NCBI GenBank assembly: GCA_009377745.1
Contig: WHTK01000002.1
Span: forward strand, 46,771 to 110,770
DNA from: Dehalococcoidia bacterium
GTDB taxonomy: Bacteria > Chloroflexota > Dehalococcoidia > DSTF01 > WHTK01
Direction: 5' to 3'
DNA length: 64,000 nucleotides
Position numbers and translations under genes: made by a program. The first letter of the stretch is position 1. Each line of letters opens with the position of its first letter. Under the pieces are notes generated by a model. It did no database searches and was not told the DNA's origin. It saw nothing but the letters and a program-made list of their open reading frames with translations. Shown piece after piece: positions 28,029 to 35,981 of this stretch.

Positions 28029-28496
28029 CTAGCTGCCGGCGAGACCGCCGTCACCGGTAGATGGCGGCTGAATCTCCAGCGGCGCGGCCGGCGGTAGAGC
28101 CGAGCCACCAGCAACATCGACGAGGATCGTGCTGCTGAGCGCGCCCGCCTGCGTCCTGACAACAACGACGCCGGGCGTGGTGCCGGTGTAGAGGTTGGTG
28201 CGGGCCTGACCGAAGACGTCCGTTACGCGGACAACAACCTTGGAGCCAACGGCGGCATCGGTGCCAGGCTCAGACTCGATCGAGAACACGCAGTTCTCGC
28301 CCGCCACCGGTGCGCCGGTAACGTCGAGGACTTCGCAAACGAGGGGCACATCCTGTCCGGGCTGCGCATCCGGGTCTGAGGAGGTCAGCGTAACGCTGCC
28401 CAGCGGGTTCGGGTACTGCGCACTCGCAAGATTCGCGCCGAAGATCAGCACGGAGACGGCGAGGACCATAGAAGTGAAGAGGAGCATTCGTGGCAT
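28029..28496 (-). CDS. Secreted Ig-like (Big_1/invasin type) domain protein
   Basis: This 155-residue protein has a signal peptide ending near LASAQ (about residue 26) and a single Ig-like domain: SVTLTSSDPDAQPGQDVPLVCEV, one Cys pair (ENCVFSI and PLVCEV), and VFGQARTNLYTGTTPGVVVVR as in Big_1 repeats. The C-terminus is Pro/Gly-rich. It lies 38 bases upstream of the sugar-transferase gene and could be its cell-surface companion, or unrelated. No anchor is visible. Confidence 0.7.
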   Translation of the reverse strand: MPRMLLFTSMVLAVSVLIFGANLASAQYPNPLGSVTLTSSDPDAQPGQDVPLVCEVLDVTGAPVAGENCVFSIESEPGTDAAVGSKVVVRVTDVFGQARTNLYTGTTPGVVVVRTQAGALSSTILVDVAGGSALPPAAPLEIQPPSTGDGGLAGS

Positions 28497-28759
28497 GGCT
28501 CGGCTTCCGATCTAGGCGGCCCAGGGTATTAAGCCAGGATCTAAAACCGCATCCGTGCTATGTCGTCCAGGCCGTCCGGCTCGCGCCGATAAGTACCGCC
28601 ATAGTCAATATCGGCAGGAATCTCAGGGTTCTAAACCATCCCCGTAGAGCAAAAGACTTACGAAATCATCTACAAATGCGTCTGGAACAAAGACTTGCCC
28701 GTTAGCGTCTGGAGATATATGAGGGCCGCTGACGCCCTATCATGTCCAAAGGAAGCAAT

Positions 28760-29389
28760 ATGAAACGCACCAGCCTGATCGTTGGCCTCAGCCTCGCCGG
28801 CATTGCCGCGCTGCTGATCGTTGCCTTTAGCCTCGTCTCAGCCGCCAATGACGACGCCTCGCCGCGGGACCCCCAGGACAGCCCCCTCGTGGTCGCCTCA
28901 CCCCAGCCGTCTGCGACACAACCGCCGCCGGCCACCGCTACGCCCGTCCCGGCTCAGCCTGCCCAGCCACCGGCCTCGGTGAGTCCCGACTCGCCGGTGA
29001 CCAGCCCGATGCAGCCCGCCAACCCGCCGGCCAAGCCGCCTGCGCCACCAGCTGCCACACAACCGGCGGCGCCACCCCCTAACACACAGATCGCCGAGGC
29101 CCCAATCGAGAGCATCGACATCCTGGTGCGAGAGTCCTTCCCGCCGCAATACGGGCTCCAGGTCGTCGCCGGGGTGCCCAGCGGCTGCGCCAAGCCTTAC
29201 ACCCACGAGGTCGCGCGCGACGGTGACACGATACGCGTTCGCGTCCTCAACACGATGGCCGTCGCCGACGCCTGCACCGCCATCTACGGTATGTACGACA
29301 TCAACATCGACCTAGGCAGCGGCTTCCAGCCCGGGATGACCTACACTGTCATCGTCAATGGCGAGAGCAAGACCTTCGTAGCGCAGTAG
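28760..29389 (+). CDS. Membrane-anchored protein with Pro-rich stalk and small C-terminal domain
   Basis: This is a 209-residue protein: an N-terminal membrane helix (about 5-28), a Pro/Ala/Thr-rich linker (about 35-105), and a C-terminal domain of about 90 residues starting SIDILVRESFPPQYGLQV, with two Cys (SGCAKP and ADACTAIYG) and ending TYTVIVNGESKTF. Similar domains occur in secreted proteins of Chloroflexota; function is unknown. ATG at 28760 is preferred to 28742 because AAGGA precedes it by 6 bases. Confidence 0.65.
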   Translation: MKRTSLIVGLSLAGIAALLIVAFSLVSAANDDASPRDPQDSPLVVASPQPSATQPPPATATPVPAQPAQPPASVSPDSPVTSPMQPANPPAKPPAPPAATQPAAPPPNTQIAEAPIESIDILVRESFPPQYGLQVVAGVPSGCAKPYTHEVARDGDTIRVRVLNTMAVADACTAIYGMYDINIDLGSGFQPGMTYTVIVNGESKTFVAQ

Positions 29390-29424
29390 CCCGCGTTGCT
29401 CGTCGCCAACTCGTAGGGATACCT

Positions 29425-29539
29425 CGTAGGGATGCAGCTTTAGCTCCGTCCGAGCGTCCGGACGACAGTGCGTCATCGCTTGACGCCACCAATCCAAGAC
29501 TTCGGGCGCAACGGACGGACCTAAAGGTTCGTCCCTACG
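29425..29539. repeat. MITE-like inverted-repeat element, copy 3 (family R1)
   Basis: This is a 115-base copy with the best terminal inverted repeats: about 24 of 28 end bases pair (left begins CGTAGGGATGCAGCTTTAGC, right ends GACCTAAAGGTTCGTCCCTA then CG). A partial duplication of the tip, CGTAGGGAT, lies 13 bases to its left. It encodes no protein. Confidence 0.65.
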
Positions 29540-29549
29540 TTGTCCTCGA

Positions 29550-29585
29550 TCAAAACAGAGGCCCCGAGCAAATGCTCGGAGCCTC
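29550..29585 (-). terminator. Rho-independent terminator of the second Rieske gene
   Basis: The hairpin between 29558 and 29585 has arms GAGGC-CCGAGCA/TGCTCGG-GCCTC with one bulge or mismatch, and a TGTTTTG run follows on the minus strand. It lies 24 bases past the minus-strand stop. Confidence 0.8.
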
Positions 29586-29609
29586 GACTGCTTGCTTGCG
29601 AAGTTGGGC

Positions 29610-30905
29610 TTAGACCCTGGCCTTCATGACTTCAGCGGAGCCCTCTTCCCAGGCTATATCACGGCCGATGGTGACGGCGGCGGAGCGCACGCGGTAGGCG
29701 TCCGGCGTGTGCGGGAACTCCGGCTCCTTGCCTTCGAGCAGGTCGCGGGCCATGCCCATCACCAGCTTGCGGAACTCGATGATCGCCTTGTCGGTGGTGC
29801 CGAGGTGCTCTTTCCAGCGCGGCACCATCGGCCACATCGATTCCTGGATCGACATGTCCTGCTCGCTAATGCCCTTGATGCCGGTGAAGGTGCGCAGACG
29901 CCGCTCCTCGAAGTCCACCATGTAGTTGTTGGACATGTTGCGGATCGGTGTGTAGCCGTTGGAGATCTTCAGCTCCCAGCGCGGCATCACCTTGTCGACC
30001 TCGGTATGGACGCCGAAGCCCTTGAGGTGGGTCTCGCGCTCCTCATCCGTGATCGGCCGGCTGGGATTCCAGGTCATCGTGAAGGTGAACACGTGAGTGT
30101 CATCGATTGGTACCCAGGCGTGGCCGCTGAGGCTGCGGTTTTCGGCGGCGCCACCGGGGATGATCGTGTACCACGGGGCCAGGTAGGGCGTGATGCGCCA
30201 GTAGTACTGCTCCTCGGGGGCGTTGCGGCGCGCGGCGGCCGCGAAGCCGAAATCGCGATGGCTGATCCAGAACCGCGGCGAGGTGTCGCGCGTGCTGACG
30301 GTCTGGTTCTCCGGCAGGTTGGCGATCGCCGGCGGCTTGCCACCATGCAGGAAGGAGATGTGGCTGGAGTCGATGCCGCCTTCGACGGCCTGGGCCCAAT
30401 TGCTCTCCTGCAGGCGCTTGGTGATGATCCGCTGGTTGTCCGCTACCCGCGCCCACTCGAACTGCGGCAGCTCCGGCGGCATCAGCTCCGGCGGGCCCAT
30501 GTAGGCCCAGATGGCGCCGCCCCACTCACGCGTCGGGTAGGAGTTGATCTTGATCTTATCCTTGAAATTGGACTCCGCGGGCTCGTTCGGCATGTCGATA
30601 CAGTTGCCCTCGGTGTCGTACTTCCAGCCGTGGTAGGTGCAGCGCAGGCCACACTCTTCGTTACGCGACCAGTACAGGTGGGCATGACGGTGGGCGCAGT
30701 AGCCGTCCAGCAGGCCGACCTTGCCGTTCGTGTCCTTGTAGGCGACGAGATCCTCGCCCATGATCCGCACCGCGACCGGCTCGCCATCCGGCTCCGGCAG
30801 CTCTTCGGTGAGCAGCACCGGGATCCAGAATCGGCGCAGCAGCGTCCCCATCGGTGTCCCCGGACCGATCCTGGTCAGGAGCTCATTGTCGTGTTCGCTA
30901 AGCAT
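29610..30905 (-). CDS. Rieske non-heme iron oxygenase, phthalate-dioxygenase-like alpha subunit (paralogue 2)
   Basis: This 431-residue oxygenase shares frame, motif spacing and much sequence with the gene at 10131. Rieske ligands are Cys70, His72, Cys89 and His92 (GYCAHRH, CTYHGWKY). The catalytic iron region is GGIDSSHISFLH with Asp179, His182 and His187. The central substrate pocket (about 190-330) differs strongly between the two paralogues, so substrates probably differ. It is a single-gene unit: terminator downstream, promoter region upstream. No reductase or ferredoxin gene is nearby. Confidence 0.9.
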   Translation of the reverse strand: MLSEHDNELLTRIGPGTPMGTLLRRFWIPVLLTEELPEPDGEPVAVRIMGEDLVAYKDTNGKVGLLDGYCAHRHAHLYWSRNEECGLRCTYHGWKYDTEGNCIDMPNEPAESNFKDKIKINSYPTREWGGAIWAYMGPPELMPPELPQFEWARVADNQRIITKRLQESNWAQAVEGGIDSSHISFLHGGKPPAIANLPENQTVSTRDTSPRFWISHRDFGFAAAARRNAPEEQYYWRITPYLAPWYTIIPGGAAENRSLSGHAWVPIDDTHVFTFTMTWNPSRPITDEERETHLKGFGVHTEVDKVMPRWELKISNGYTPIRNMSNNYMVDFEERRLRTFTGIKGISEQDMSIQESMWPMVPRWKEHLGTTDKAIIEFRKLVMGMARDLLEGKEPEFPHTPDAYRVRSAAVTIGRDIAWEEGSAEVMKARV

Positions 30906-31012
30906 GTATCATCTCCTTCTGCTGATTGGCGATGGTCACGGACGCAATAGAAAACGCCGATACGTCGGATACGGCCTCAATTATAGACCTTCACGTCAAG
31001 GTCTGGTTAGCC

Positions 31013-31761
31013 CTACAGCTCTCCCATCACGAAACGATGCCACATGTCGCCGGCGATCATCTCGGCGTTGGCTGAGATGCCATAGCCGGCGAAGTAGCGG
31101 CAGACGTTGGCGATGTCACGCGCCAGCAGCTGATCGGCGCTGCGGTTGAAGCGCGGGTCGGTGGCCTGCGGGAAGTCGATGACCGTCAGCGCTCCTGCCA
31201 GTAAAGGATGTTGTGCGGCGAGAGGTCGCCGTGGACGCGGTTGCAGGCCAGCCACAGCTCCACGTTATCGATCAGGCGTTGGAACAATGGCCCGGCCGCG
31301 TCCTCATCGATGCGGACGCGGTTGAGCTGGCTCGCCGCCCCATCTTCGTCGCCGACGTACTCCATCAGGACGACGTCGTTGGCGGCGGCGAGCGGCCGTG
31401 GCACATCGGCCCCGGCGGCGTGCAGCAGCTCCAGAGTCTCGTACTCGCGATGGCGCCAGATGCCCTCCTGCACCTCGCGGCCAAACTGCGTCTTCTTCTC
31501 GAAGGCGCGCAGGGGCCGGCCGCGCAGGCCCATCTCGCGGCCGCGCGCCTCCTGATAGACGGCGTCATTCTTGAAGCGATACTGCCGGTCTCGATAGACC
31601 TTCGCGGCCACCAGATCGATACCGAGCGCGGGCCCACCGCGACAGCAATAGACACTCGCCTCTTTGCCGGTCTTGACCAGGCCCAGCACCTCATCGATCA
31701 GGCCCCGGTCGAAAAATTCCTCGAATTGGGGGAAGTGGTCTCTACCTTGAGACCTGTGCAT
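31013..31761 (-). pseudogene. RIO-type serine/threonine kinase, frameshifted near 31196
   Basis: The first frame (31761 to 31186) encodes the kinase N-lobe and catalytic loop: GKEASVYCC glycine-rich loop, AAKVYRDRQYRFKND with the ATP-binding Lys, and HGDLSPHNILYW with catalytic Asp and Asn. The conserved continuation ALTVIDFPQATDPRFN (metal-binding Asp) and LLARDIANVCRYF lie in the next frame, ending at 31013. A single missing base at the TGG CAG junction (31195-31200) would restore a normal protein of about 249 residues. As written, translation stops at 31186 without the DFG-equivalent Asp, so it would be inactive. RIO kinases act in ribosome maturation in other domains; their bacterial role is unclear. 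Confidence 0.82.
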
Positions 31762-31798
31762 TTCAGTTCTCCTCGGAAAGCGCCCTTACGAGCGCAAC

Positions 31799-31820
31799 AA
31801 AAAAGCCGCCCGCGGGCGGC
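31799..31820 (-). terminator. Intrinsic terminator in the RIO-kinase leader (candidate attenuator)
   Basis: On the minus strand GCCGCC-CGCG-GGCGGC is followed by six T. It lies 25 bases after a 19-codon leader frame and 38 bases before the RIO kinase ATG. With no larger gene upstream on that strand, it would act on the kinase transcript itself. The leader end (GCGCCGCC) repeats the terminator's 5' arm and could pair with its 3' arm instead, an antiterminator arrangement. Confidence 0.6.
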
Positions 31821-31845
31821 CGAGGAGAATCTGCAAGGCAGGTAT

Positions 31846-31905
31846 CTAGGCGGCGCGCCTCCGGGGACGTAAAGAGCTAAGGCTGCGGACAGTGACCAAC
31901 ATCAT
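31846..31905 (-). CDS. Candidate 19-residue leader peptide upstream of the RIO kinase
   Basis: The frame MMLVTVRSLSSLRPRRRAA is preceded by a strong ribosome-binding site (AAAGGAGGGG, 8 bases before the ATG) and ends 25 bases before an intrinsic terminator. The Arg-rich end (RPRRR) resembles +x+ motifs seen in ribosome-stalling leader peptides of antibiotic-response genes. Its small size makes coding status unprovable from sequence, but the combination of strong RBS, short frame and terminator is unlikely to be chance. Confidence 0.5.
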   Translation of the reverse strand: MMLVTVRSLSSLRPRRRAA

Positions 31906-32181
31906 GAAATGTCCCCTCCTTTGAGATTTGTGGGCTCAGGTTATCACGTAGGCACATCGCGTCAAGTAGGCAAGGCTGGCTTTGGACGATGGCGTAGCGA
32001 GCTTCGACGGGCTCAGCATGCCCTTTGGATCAGTATGTCCAGCAGGTAGCGAGTCCAAGGATGTTAGCGGAAGGGCGTTTTTATCTGCTTGGCCAGACTC
32101 CTCGTGCCTCGGAATGAGGTAACTATCCCTTGACTGGACAAGTAATTCATGAGAGAATCCTTTTAGTAGGAGTGAATTGCG

Positions 32182-33153
32182 ATGCCGCCAGTCAATCGAA
32201 ACCAGCCCAAGCGAGCAGCCTCTTCGGAGTCTCAATACTCCCTCATGGAGTTCATGGCGAAGTACCCCGACGATGCCGCTTGCCTTGAATACCTCTGGCG
32301 CACGCGCTACTCCGAAGACGGTGAACACGCCTACTGCCCCAACTGCGAACAAGAGCGCGTTTTCAAGCGATACGACACGGCGCAGCAGCGCCAATCGTGG
32401 ACTTGCACGGCCTGCGCTCACCGCCTGCACCCGACTGCGAACACCATCTACCACAAGTCCTCTACGTCGCTTCACCTGTGGTTCTACGCGACGTACCTGA
32501 TGGCGAGCACTCGATGCGGTATCTCCGCTAAGCAACTCGAACGCGAGCTTGGCGTCACTTATAAGACGGCATGGCGCATGGCTTACCTGATCCGCAACGT
32601 CCTCATGGAGCAGGACGCCACGCCCATGACCGGCCCCGTTGAAGTCGATGAGACTTTCGTCGGCGGCAAGGTGCGCAAGATTTACATCTGGAACCCGAAG
32701 GAATACACGAAGGAACAGCGGTCGGCCGCCAAGCGCAATAGCCTGGCCAATAAGACCACCGTGCAGGGAATCGTCCAGCGTGGTGGTCGCGTGGTTGCTA
32801 TGACCGTTGCCAACCAGAAGCGCGTGTCGCTTCTGCCCAACGTCCAGAAGTACGTCCTGCCCGCCGAAATCGTCTACACGGACGAGCTGCACTCCTACAA
32901 GACGTTGCCGCAGCATGACTACCACCACGACCGCGTTAACCACCGTGAGGGCGTGTACGTGAGCGGAGACGTTCACACGAACACGATTAAGGGGTTTTGG
33001 TCGCTTACCAAGAACGGCATTCGTGGCGTCTACCACTCCGTCTCGGCTAAGCATCTCCAGGGCTACCTGAACGAGTACGCTTGGCGCTATTCGCACCGCC
33101 ATGACGAGTTACCGATGGTCGAGACGCTACTTCTTCGGGCGGCGCGGGATTGA
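32182..33153 (+). CDS. IS1595-family (ISXO2-like) transposase
   Basis: This 323-residue DDE transposase begins with an N-terminal zinc ribbon (YCPNCEQERVFKRYD and WTCTACAHRLHPTANTIYH) followed by the catalytic core: VEVDETFVGGK, VYTDELHSY, and TNTIKGFWSLTKNGIRGVYH with SAKHLQGYLNEYAWRY. The usual NTIEGFW glutamate position is Lys here, so the third acidic residue is uncertain; some IS1595 groups use DDN. GTAGGAG lies 8 bases before the ATG. The frame is complete. Confidence 0.92.
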   Translation: MPPVNRNQPKRAASSESQYSLMEFMAKYPDDAACLEYLWRTRYSEDGEHAYCPNCEQERVFKRYDTAQQRQSWTCTACAHRLHPTANTIYHKSSTSLHLWFYATYLMASTRCGISAKQLERELGVTYKTAWRMAYLIRNVLMEQDATPMTGPVEVDETFVGGKVRKIYIWNPKEYTKEQRSAAKRNSLANKTTVQGIVQRGGRVVAMTVANQKRVSLLPNVQKYVLPAEIVYTDELHSYKTLPQHDYHHDRVNHREGVYVSGDVHTNTIKGFWSLTKNGIRGVYHSVSAKHLQGYLNEYAWRYSHRHDELPMVETLLLRAARD

Positions 33154-33273
33154 TGGCTTCTTGGACTTCGCCATCTTGTCGAGTGCTTCTTCGACTTCTT
33201 TTCGCGTAGGGACGGGAATCTCTAGTCCCTTCGGCGTCTTCTGTTTGGGCTGATCCGACTGGCTGTCGCTCAT
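33127..33273 (-). CDS. Small Lys/Pro-rich protein encoded antisense within the IS
   Basis: This is a 48-residue basic protein beginning MSDSQSDQPKQKTPKGLEIP and continuing VPTRKEVEEALDKMAKSKK. The GLEIPVPTR segment resembles small hypothetical proteins often annotated next to IS1595-type transposases. It overlaps the last 27 bases of the transposase gene in convergent orientation, and diverges from the passenger gene at 33290. Function is unknown; a modulator of transposition is one possibility. Confidence 0.55.
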   Translation of the reverse strand: MSDSQSDQPKQKTPKGLEIPVPTRKEVEEALDKMAKSKKPSIPRRPKK

Positions 33274-33289
33274 AGTCTGAGGATACCTC

Positions 33290-34081
33290 ATGCACGACCT
33301 CTTCCTCAGTGCGGAAGCCAAGTATCGCCGCGCTATTGATCACTTTGATCTGTTGGACTCGGAACTCACGGCGCACGGTCGTGACCATATTCAGGGCGCG
33401 ATCAAATCGGTGAGCCTCGATGGAACTAAATGGACCTGGCATCTCGCCCTTGGGGAGCCTGCAAACCTGGATCGCTGGGGGGCCATCATCGGTGAGTGCC
33501 TTTTCGATCTTCGGTCGAGCTTGGACAACGCTCTCTATGGGCTGGCCATCAAGGCCAGCAATGCCAACCCGCCCCCCGGAGAACGTGAGCTTCAATTCCC
33601 CATCGCCGACGAGCCGTCCGATTTCAGGAAACAGCGATGGCACTTGGCTGACCTGAGAAACACTCCATATGAGGCAGGAATCAAGCTGCTGCAACCGTAT
33701 AAACGCCCTCATCCGCCCTACCGTCCGATGCTCTCCTACTTGAGAGACTTCAACGACAGGGATAAACACCGCGTATACCACGTCTTGGCGGGGGGAATGG
33801 AGGGAGGTGATGTCAGGTGGGATGAGATTATCCCCAGTGATGCCGTTCTCATCGAGCATGACTGGGCCGCCATAATCCCCCTTGAGGATGGCGCACAATT
33901 GTGCAGCCTCACCTTCGACAGACAGGTATTTAACGTGAATATGGCAAGCCGCCAGAACATCTACGCCTGCTTTGAAATCAAGCTGGCGGACGGCACCGAT
34001 TGGCTGACCCCGTGTGACAACCTCCTGAATTTGCTGCGCGCTGAAGTCCGGTGGTGCCTCGACGAAATGGTCAAATTGTGA
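33290..34081 (+). CDS. IS passenger protein of unknown function
   Basis: This is a 263-residue soluble protein of lower GC content than its surroundings. The central helix GECLFDLRSSLDNALYGLA resembles the GDxLHNLRSALDHL signature of a widespread uncharacterised family, and LSYLRDFNDRDKHRVYHV matches that family's L-x-x-x-N-x-x-DKHR segment. The all-alpha N-terminal half recalls HEPN-like bundles, but no RxxxxH catalytic pair is obvious. It lies wholly inside the insertion sequence, so it moves with it. Confidence 0.7.
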   Translation: MHDLFLSAEAKYRRAIDHFDLLDSELTAHGRDHIQGAIKSVSLDGTKWTWHLALGEPANLDRWGAIIGECLFDLRSSLDNALYGLAIKASNANPPPGERELQFPIADEPSDFRKQRWHLADLRNTPYEAGIKLLQPYKRPHPPYRPMLSYLRDFNDRDKHRVYHVLAGGMEGGDVRWDEIIPSDAVLIEHDWAAIIPLEDGAQLCSLTFDRQVFNVNMASRQNIYACFEIKLADGTDWLTPCDNLLNLLRAEVRWCLDEMVKL

Positions 34082-34180
34082 GTTACGGTCTACTGCGTTC
34101 GCATCGCGCCCTCGATTCTCAGTCACAAGGCACCGCCTTGTCCACTGATGGGATAGTTACCCGGAATGACAACTCATACT

Positions 34181-34355
34181 TTGTCATTCCGAGAAGCGCA
34201 GCGCCCGAGGAATCTCGTCTCGGCATACCACGCTTCTTCAGCTCGCAGCCGCGAACCACGTTAGAGCCGCCTGCCATCAGACGAGGGATCAGAGATGCTA
34301 GCTAAAGGTAGCGTCTGCCTGATTCACAAGATTCCTCGTGCCTCGGAATGACAGG
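34181..34355. repeat. Interspersed inverted repeat, family R2
   Basis: The left arm TTGTCATTCCGAG...CGAGGAATCT (34181-34215) is matched by the inverted right arm AGATTCCTCG...CTCGGAATGACA (34329-34353). The same CCTCGTGCCTCGGAATGA motif occurs at the IS insertion point (32100-32117) and at 42976-42993, and a variant pair lies at 40189-40311. These are non-coding hairpin-forming elements. Confidence 0.65.
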
Positions 34356-34441
34356 ATGGTGACTCTCTCTATCTGGGAATGACAGACCGGGTGGGAGAGA
34401 CACAGAACTCGGCTTATAGTCTCGCCGGCGAGGGGTGAGGA

Positions 34442-34807
34442 CTACTTGGCGGCCGCCACGAACTTCATCGAGAGCGAGTTGACGCAATGGCGCGCGTTCT
34501 TGCTCGTCAGCCGCTCGCCCAGGAAGACGTGGCCCAGGTGGCCGCCGCAGTTGGCGCACTCGATCTCGATGCGCTGGCCATCGCGGTCCGGCAGCCGGTT
34601 CACGGCGCCCGGTATCTCGTCGTCGAAGGCGGGCCAGCCGCAATGGGCGTCGAACTTATCCTCGGATCGGTAGAGCTCCGCGTTGCAGCGGCGGCAGATA
34701 TAGGTGCCGGACTCGTAGAAGTCGTCGTACTCGCCGGTGAAGGGCGGCTCGGTCCCTTTGGATTCAATGACATAGCGCTCTTCGGGAGTTAGCTGGTTGT
34801 GCTCCAT
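34442..34807 (-). CDS. msrB: Peptide-methionine (R)-S-oxide reductase
   Basis: This 121-residue MsrB repairs methionine-R-sulfoxide in proteins. Seen: two zinc-binding CxxC pairs (ICRRC and ECANCGGH), the HCGWPAF motif, HLGHVF and the catalytic Cys in RHCVNSLSMKF. No resolving Cys at the usual central position is evident, so recycling may be direct by thioredoxin. It is located 16 bases downstream of the GT-A-like gene on the same strand. Confidence 0.95.
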   Translation of the reverse strand: MEHNQLTPEERYVIESKGTEPPFTGEYDDFYESGTYICRRCNAELYRSEDKFDAHCGWPAFDDEIPGAVNRLPDRDGQRIEIECANCGGHLGHVFLGERLTSKNARHCVNSLSMKFVAAAK

Positions 34808-34823
34808 ACCTCTATTGTACGGC

Positions 34824-35981
34824 TCAGCGCCGGGCGCGGCCCTTTACCTTGTACTCCGCTTCCAGCTTGTCATGCTCGCGCCAGGCAGCCTCGGAGAGAA
34901 GCTGCACGCCTGACGCCACCAGGGTGCTGCCGCCGAGGATCACCGGGATCGCGGCCTCTCGCGCCGCCTTGGTGAAGTCGCGCAGCCAGGCGTCCTTGAT
35001 ACCCTCCGGCTGCATGGCGTCGGAGAGAAAGCGGTCGGAGCGCGAGGGATTGAGCCCCAGGTGCGAGAACAGCGGCCGGGTATCGATGAAGGCGGCCTGT
35101 ACCATCTCCGCCAGCTCGTCGAAGAAACGCTCCGGCCCGATGGCCTTGAGATGAAACGCCAGCAGCGATCTCGCCTGGCCGTTGAGGTCGCGCTCCATTG
35201 CCTGCATGCCGCGCTCCTCCGAGTAAATGCGGGTGCGACAGGCCGTCTCCGCCGTCAGGAACTGAAACACCTCGGCATTCACCCGCCCGGCAACCAGCAC
35301 CTCGGCCATCTGGTCCGTGAACAGCCACGCCGCCTGCGCCAGGCGTCGCGTATCCGGCGTCTGGGCAGCGATGTAGGCCTGGAGATTGGGGCCGGCGCCA
35401 CCCGAGCAGGCCAGGATCGCCAGGTCTCCCGGCGTGTCGAGGTCGAACTGGTTGGTCATCGTGCGCGGTAGGGATTGGTTCACGAGGCCGCCACGCTGCG
35501 CCAGCAAACGCGGCAGCGCCCGGTCGTTGTTCGGTAGCTCCAGGTCGCGGACGATGCCGCCCGGCACGAAGCCCACGAGGTCGGCCGAGAAGTAGTTGTT
35601 GGAGACGACCGCCGCTTCCTGCGACGCCAGCACCGAGGCCACCGCCGCCAGCTCATCGCCCTTGATCAGCGGCAGTCCGGAGCCGATGTAGACCGGCCGC
35701 TCCAGCTCGTGGCGCAGGATTACCTCGGCCAGCCGTCTTCCCAGATGAAAGTCCTCTCCCGGCGCATCGATATCGAGACGGGCGTTTGGCGGCAGCCGGC
35801 CATCGAGGTCCGCCGCCGAGGCTTCGTCAGTCACCACGACCGCGAAGGCATAAGCCCCGGTCGCCAGCGCCTCGTCCAGGGTGTCGAGGGCGCACTCACG
35901 CAGAGCCTGACCCAGCGCGTCTTCGACCGGGCTGCCGCCCATGCCGCCGCAAAACAGGACCAGGACCGGCTCGCTGACCAT
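34824..35981 (-). CDS. Uncharacterised protein with GT-A/nucleotidyltransferase-like N-terminal domain
   Basis: This is a 385-residue soluble protein. The N-terminal 200 residues have the rhythm of a GT-A fold (VLVLFCGGMGGSP, AFAVVVTDE, PVYIGSGLPLIKGDELAA), similar to MobA/CofC/DUF2064 proteins, but the usual G-x-G-T-R loop is absent. The C-terminal 180 residues are helical (MAEVLVAGRVNAEVFQFLTAE, SDRFLSDAMQPEGIKD) and end in a strand-rich SGVQLLSEAAW segment. It overlaps the ComF stop by one base. I do not recognise a characterised homologue. Confidence 0.6.
   Translation of the reverse strand: MVSEPVLVLFCGGMGGSPVEDALGQALRECALDTLDEALATGAYAFAVVVTDEASAADLDGRLPPNARLDIDAPGEDFHLGRRLAEVILRHELERPVYIGSGLPLIKGDELAAVASVLASQEAAVVSNNYFSADLVGFVPGGIVRDLELPNNDRALPRLLAQRGGLVNQSLPRTMTNQFDLDTPGDLAILACSGGAGPNLQAYIAAQTPDTRRLAQAAWLFTDQMAEVLVAGRVNAEVFQFLTAETACRTRIYSEERGMQAMERDLNGQARSLLAFHLKAIGPERFFDELAEMVQAAFIDTRPLFSHLGLNPSRSDRFLSDAMQPEGIKDAWLRDFTKAAREAAIPVILGGSTLVASGVQLLSEAAWREHDKLEAEYKVKGRARR

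Larger units (their letters stand above)
32118..34161 (+). mobile_element. IS1595-family insertion sequence with two passenger genes
   Basis: This 2044-base element is bounded by terminal inverted repeats: GGTAACTATCCC then six variable bases then GGACAAG at the left, with the matching inverted right end at 34137-34161. It is flanked by an 8-base direct repeat CGGAATGA (32110-32117 and 34162-34169), the target duplication length expected for IS1595. It carries the transposase, a small antisense frame and a 263-residue passenger. It inserted into a copy of interspersed repeat family R2. Perfect target duplication and near-perfect ends indicate recent insertion. Confidence 0.92.

Noticed and set aside
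31936..33102. Long minus-strand frame antisense to the IS transposase
   Set aside because: The plus-strand transposase carries zinc ribbon and DDE motifs; the antisense frame has none.
34082..34161. Short plus-strand frame continuing past the IS passenger stop
   Set aside because: It has no start signal and covers the IS right end and repeat sequence only.
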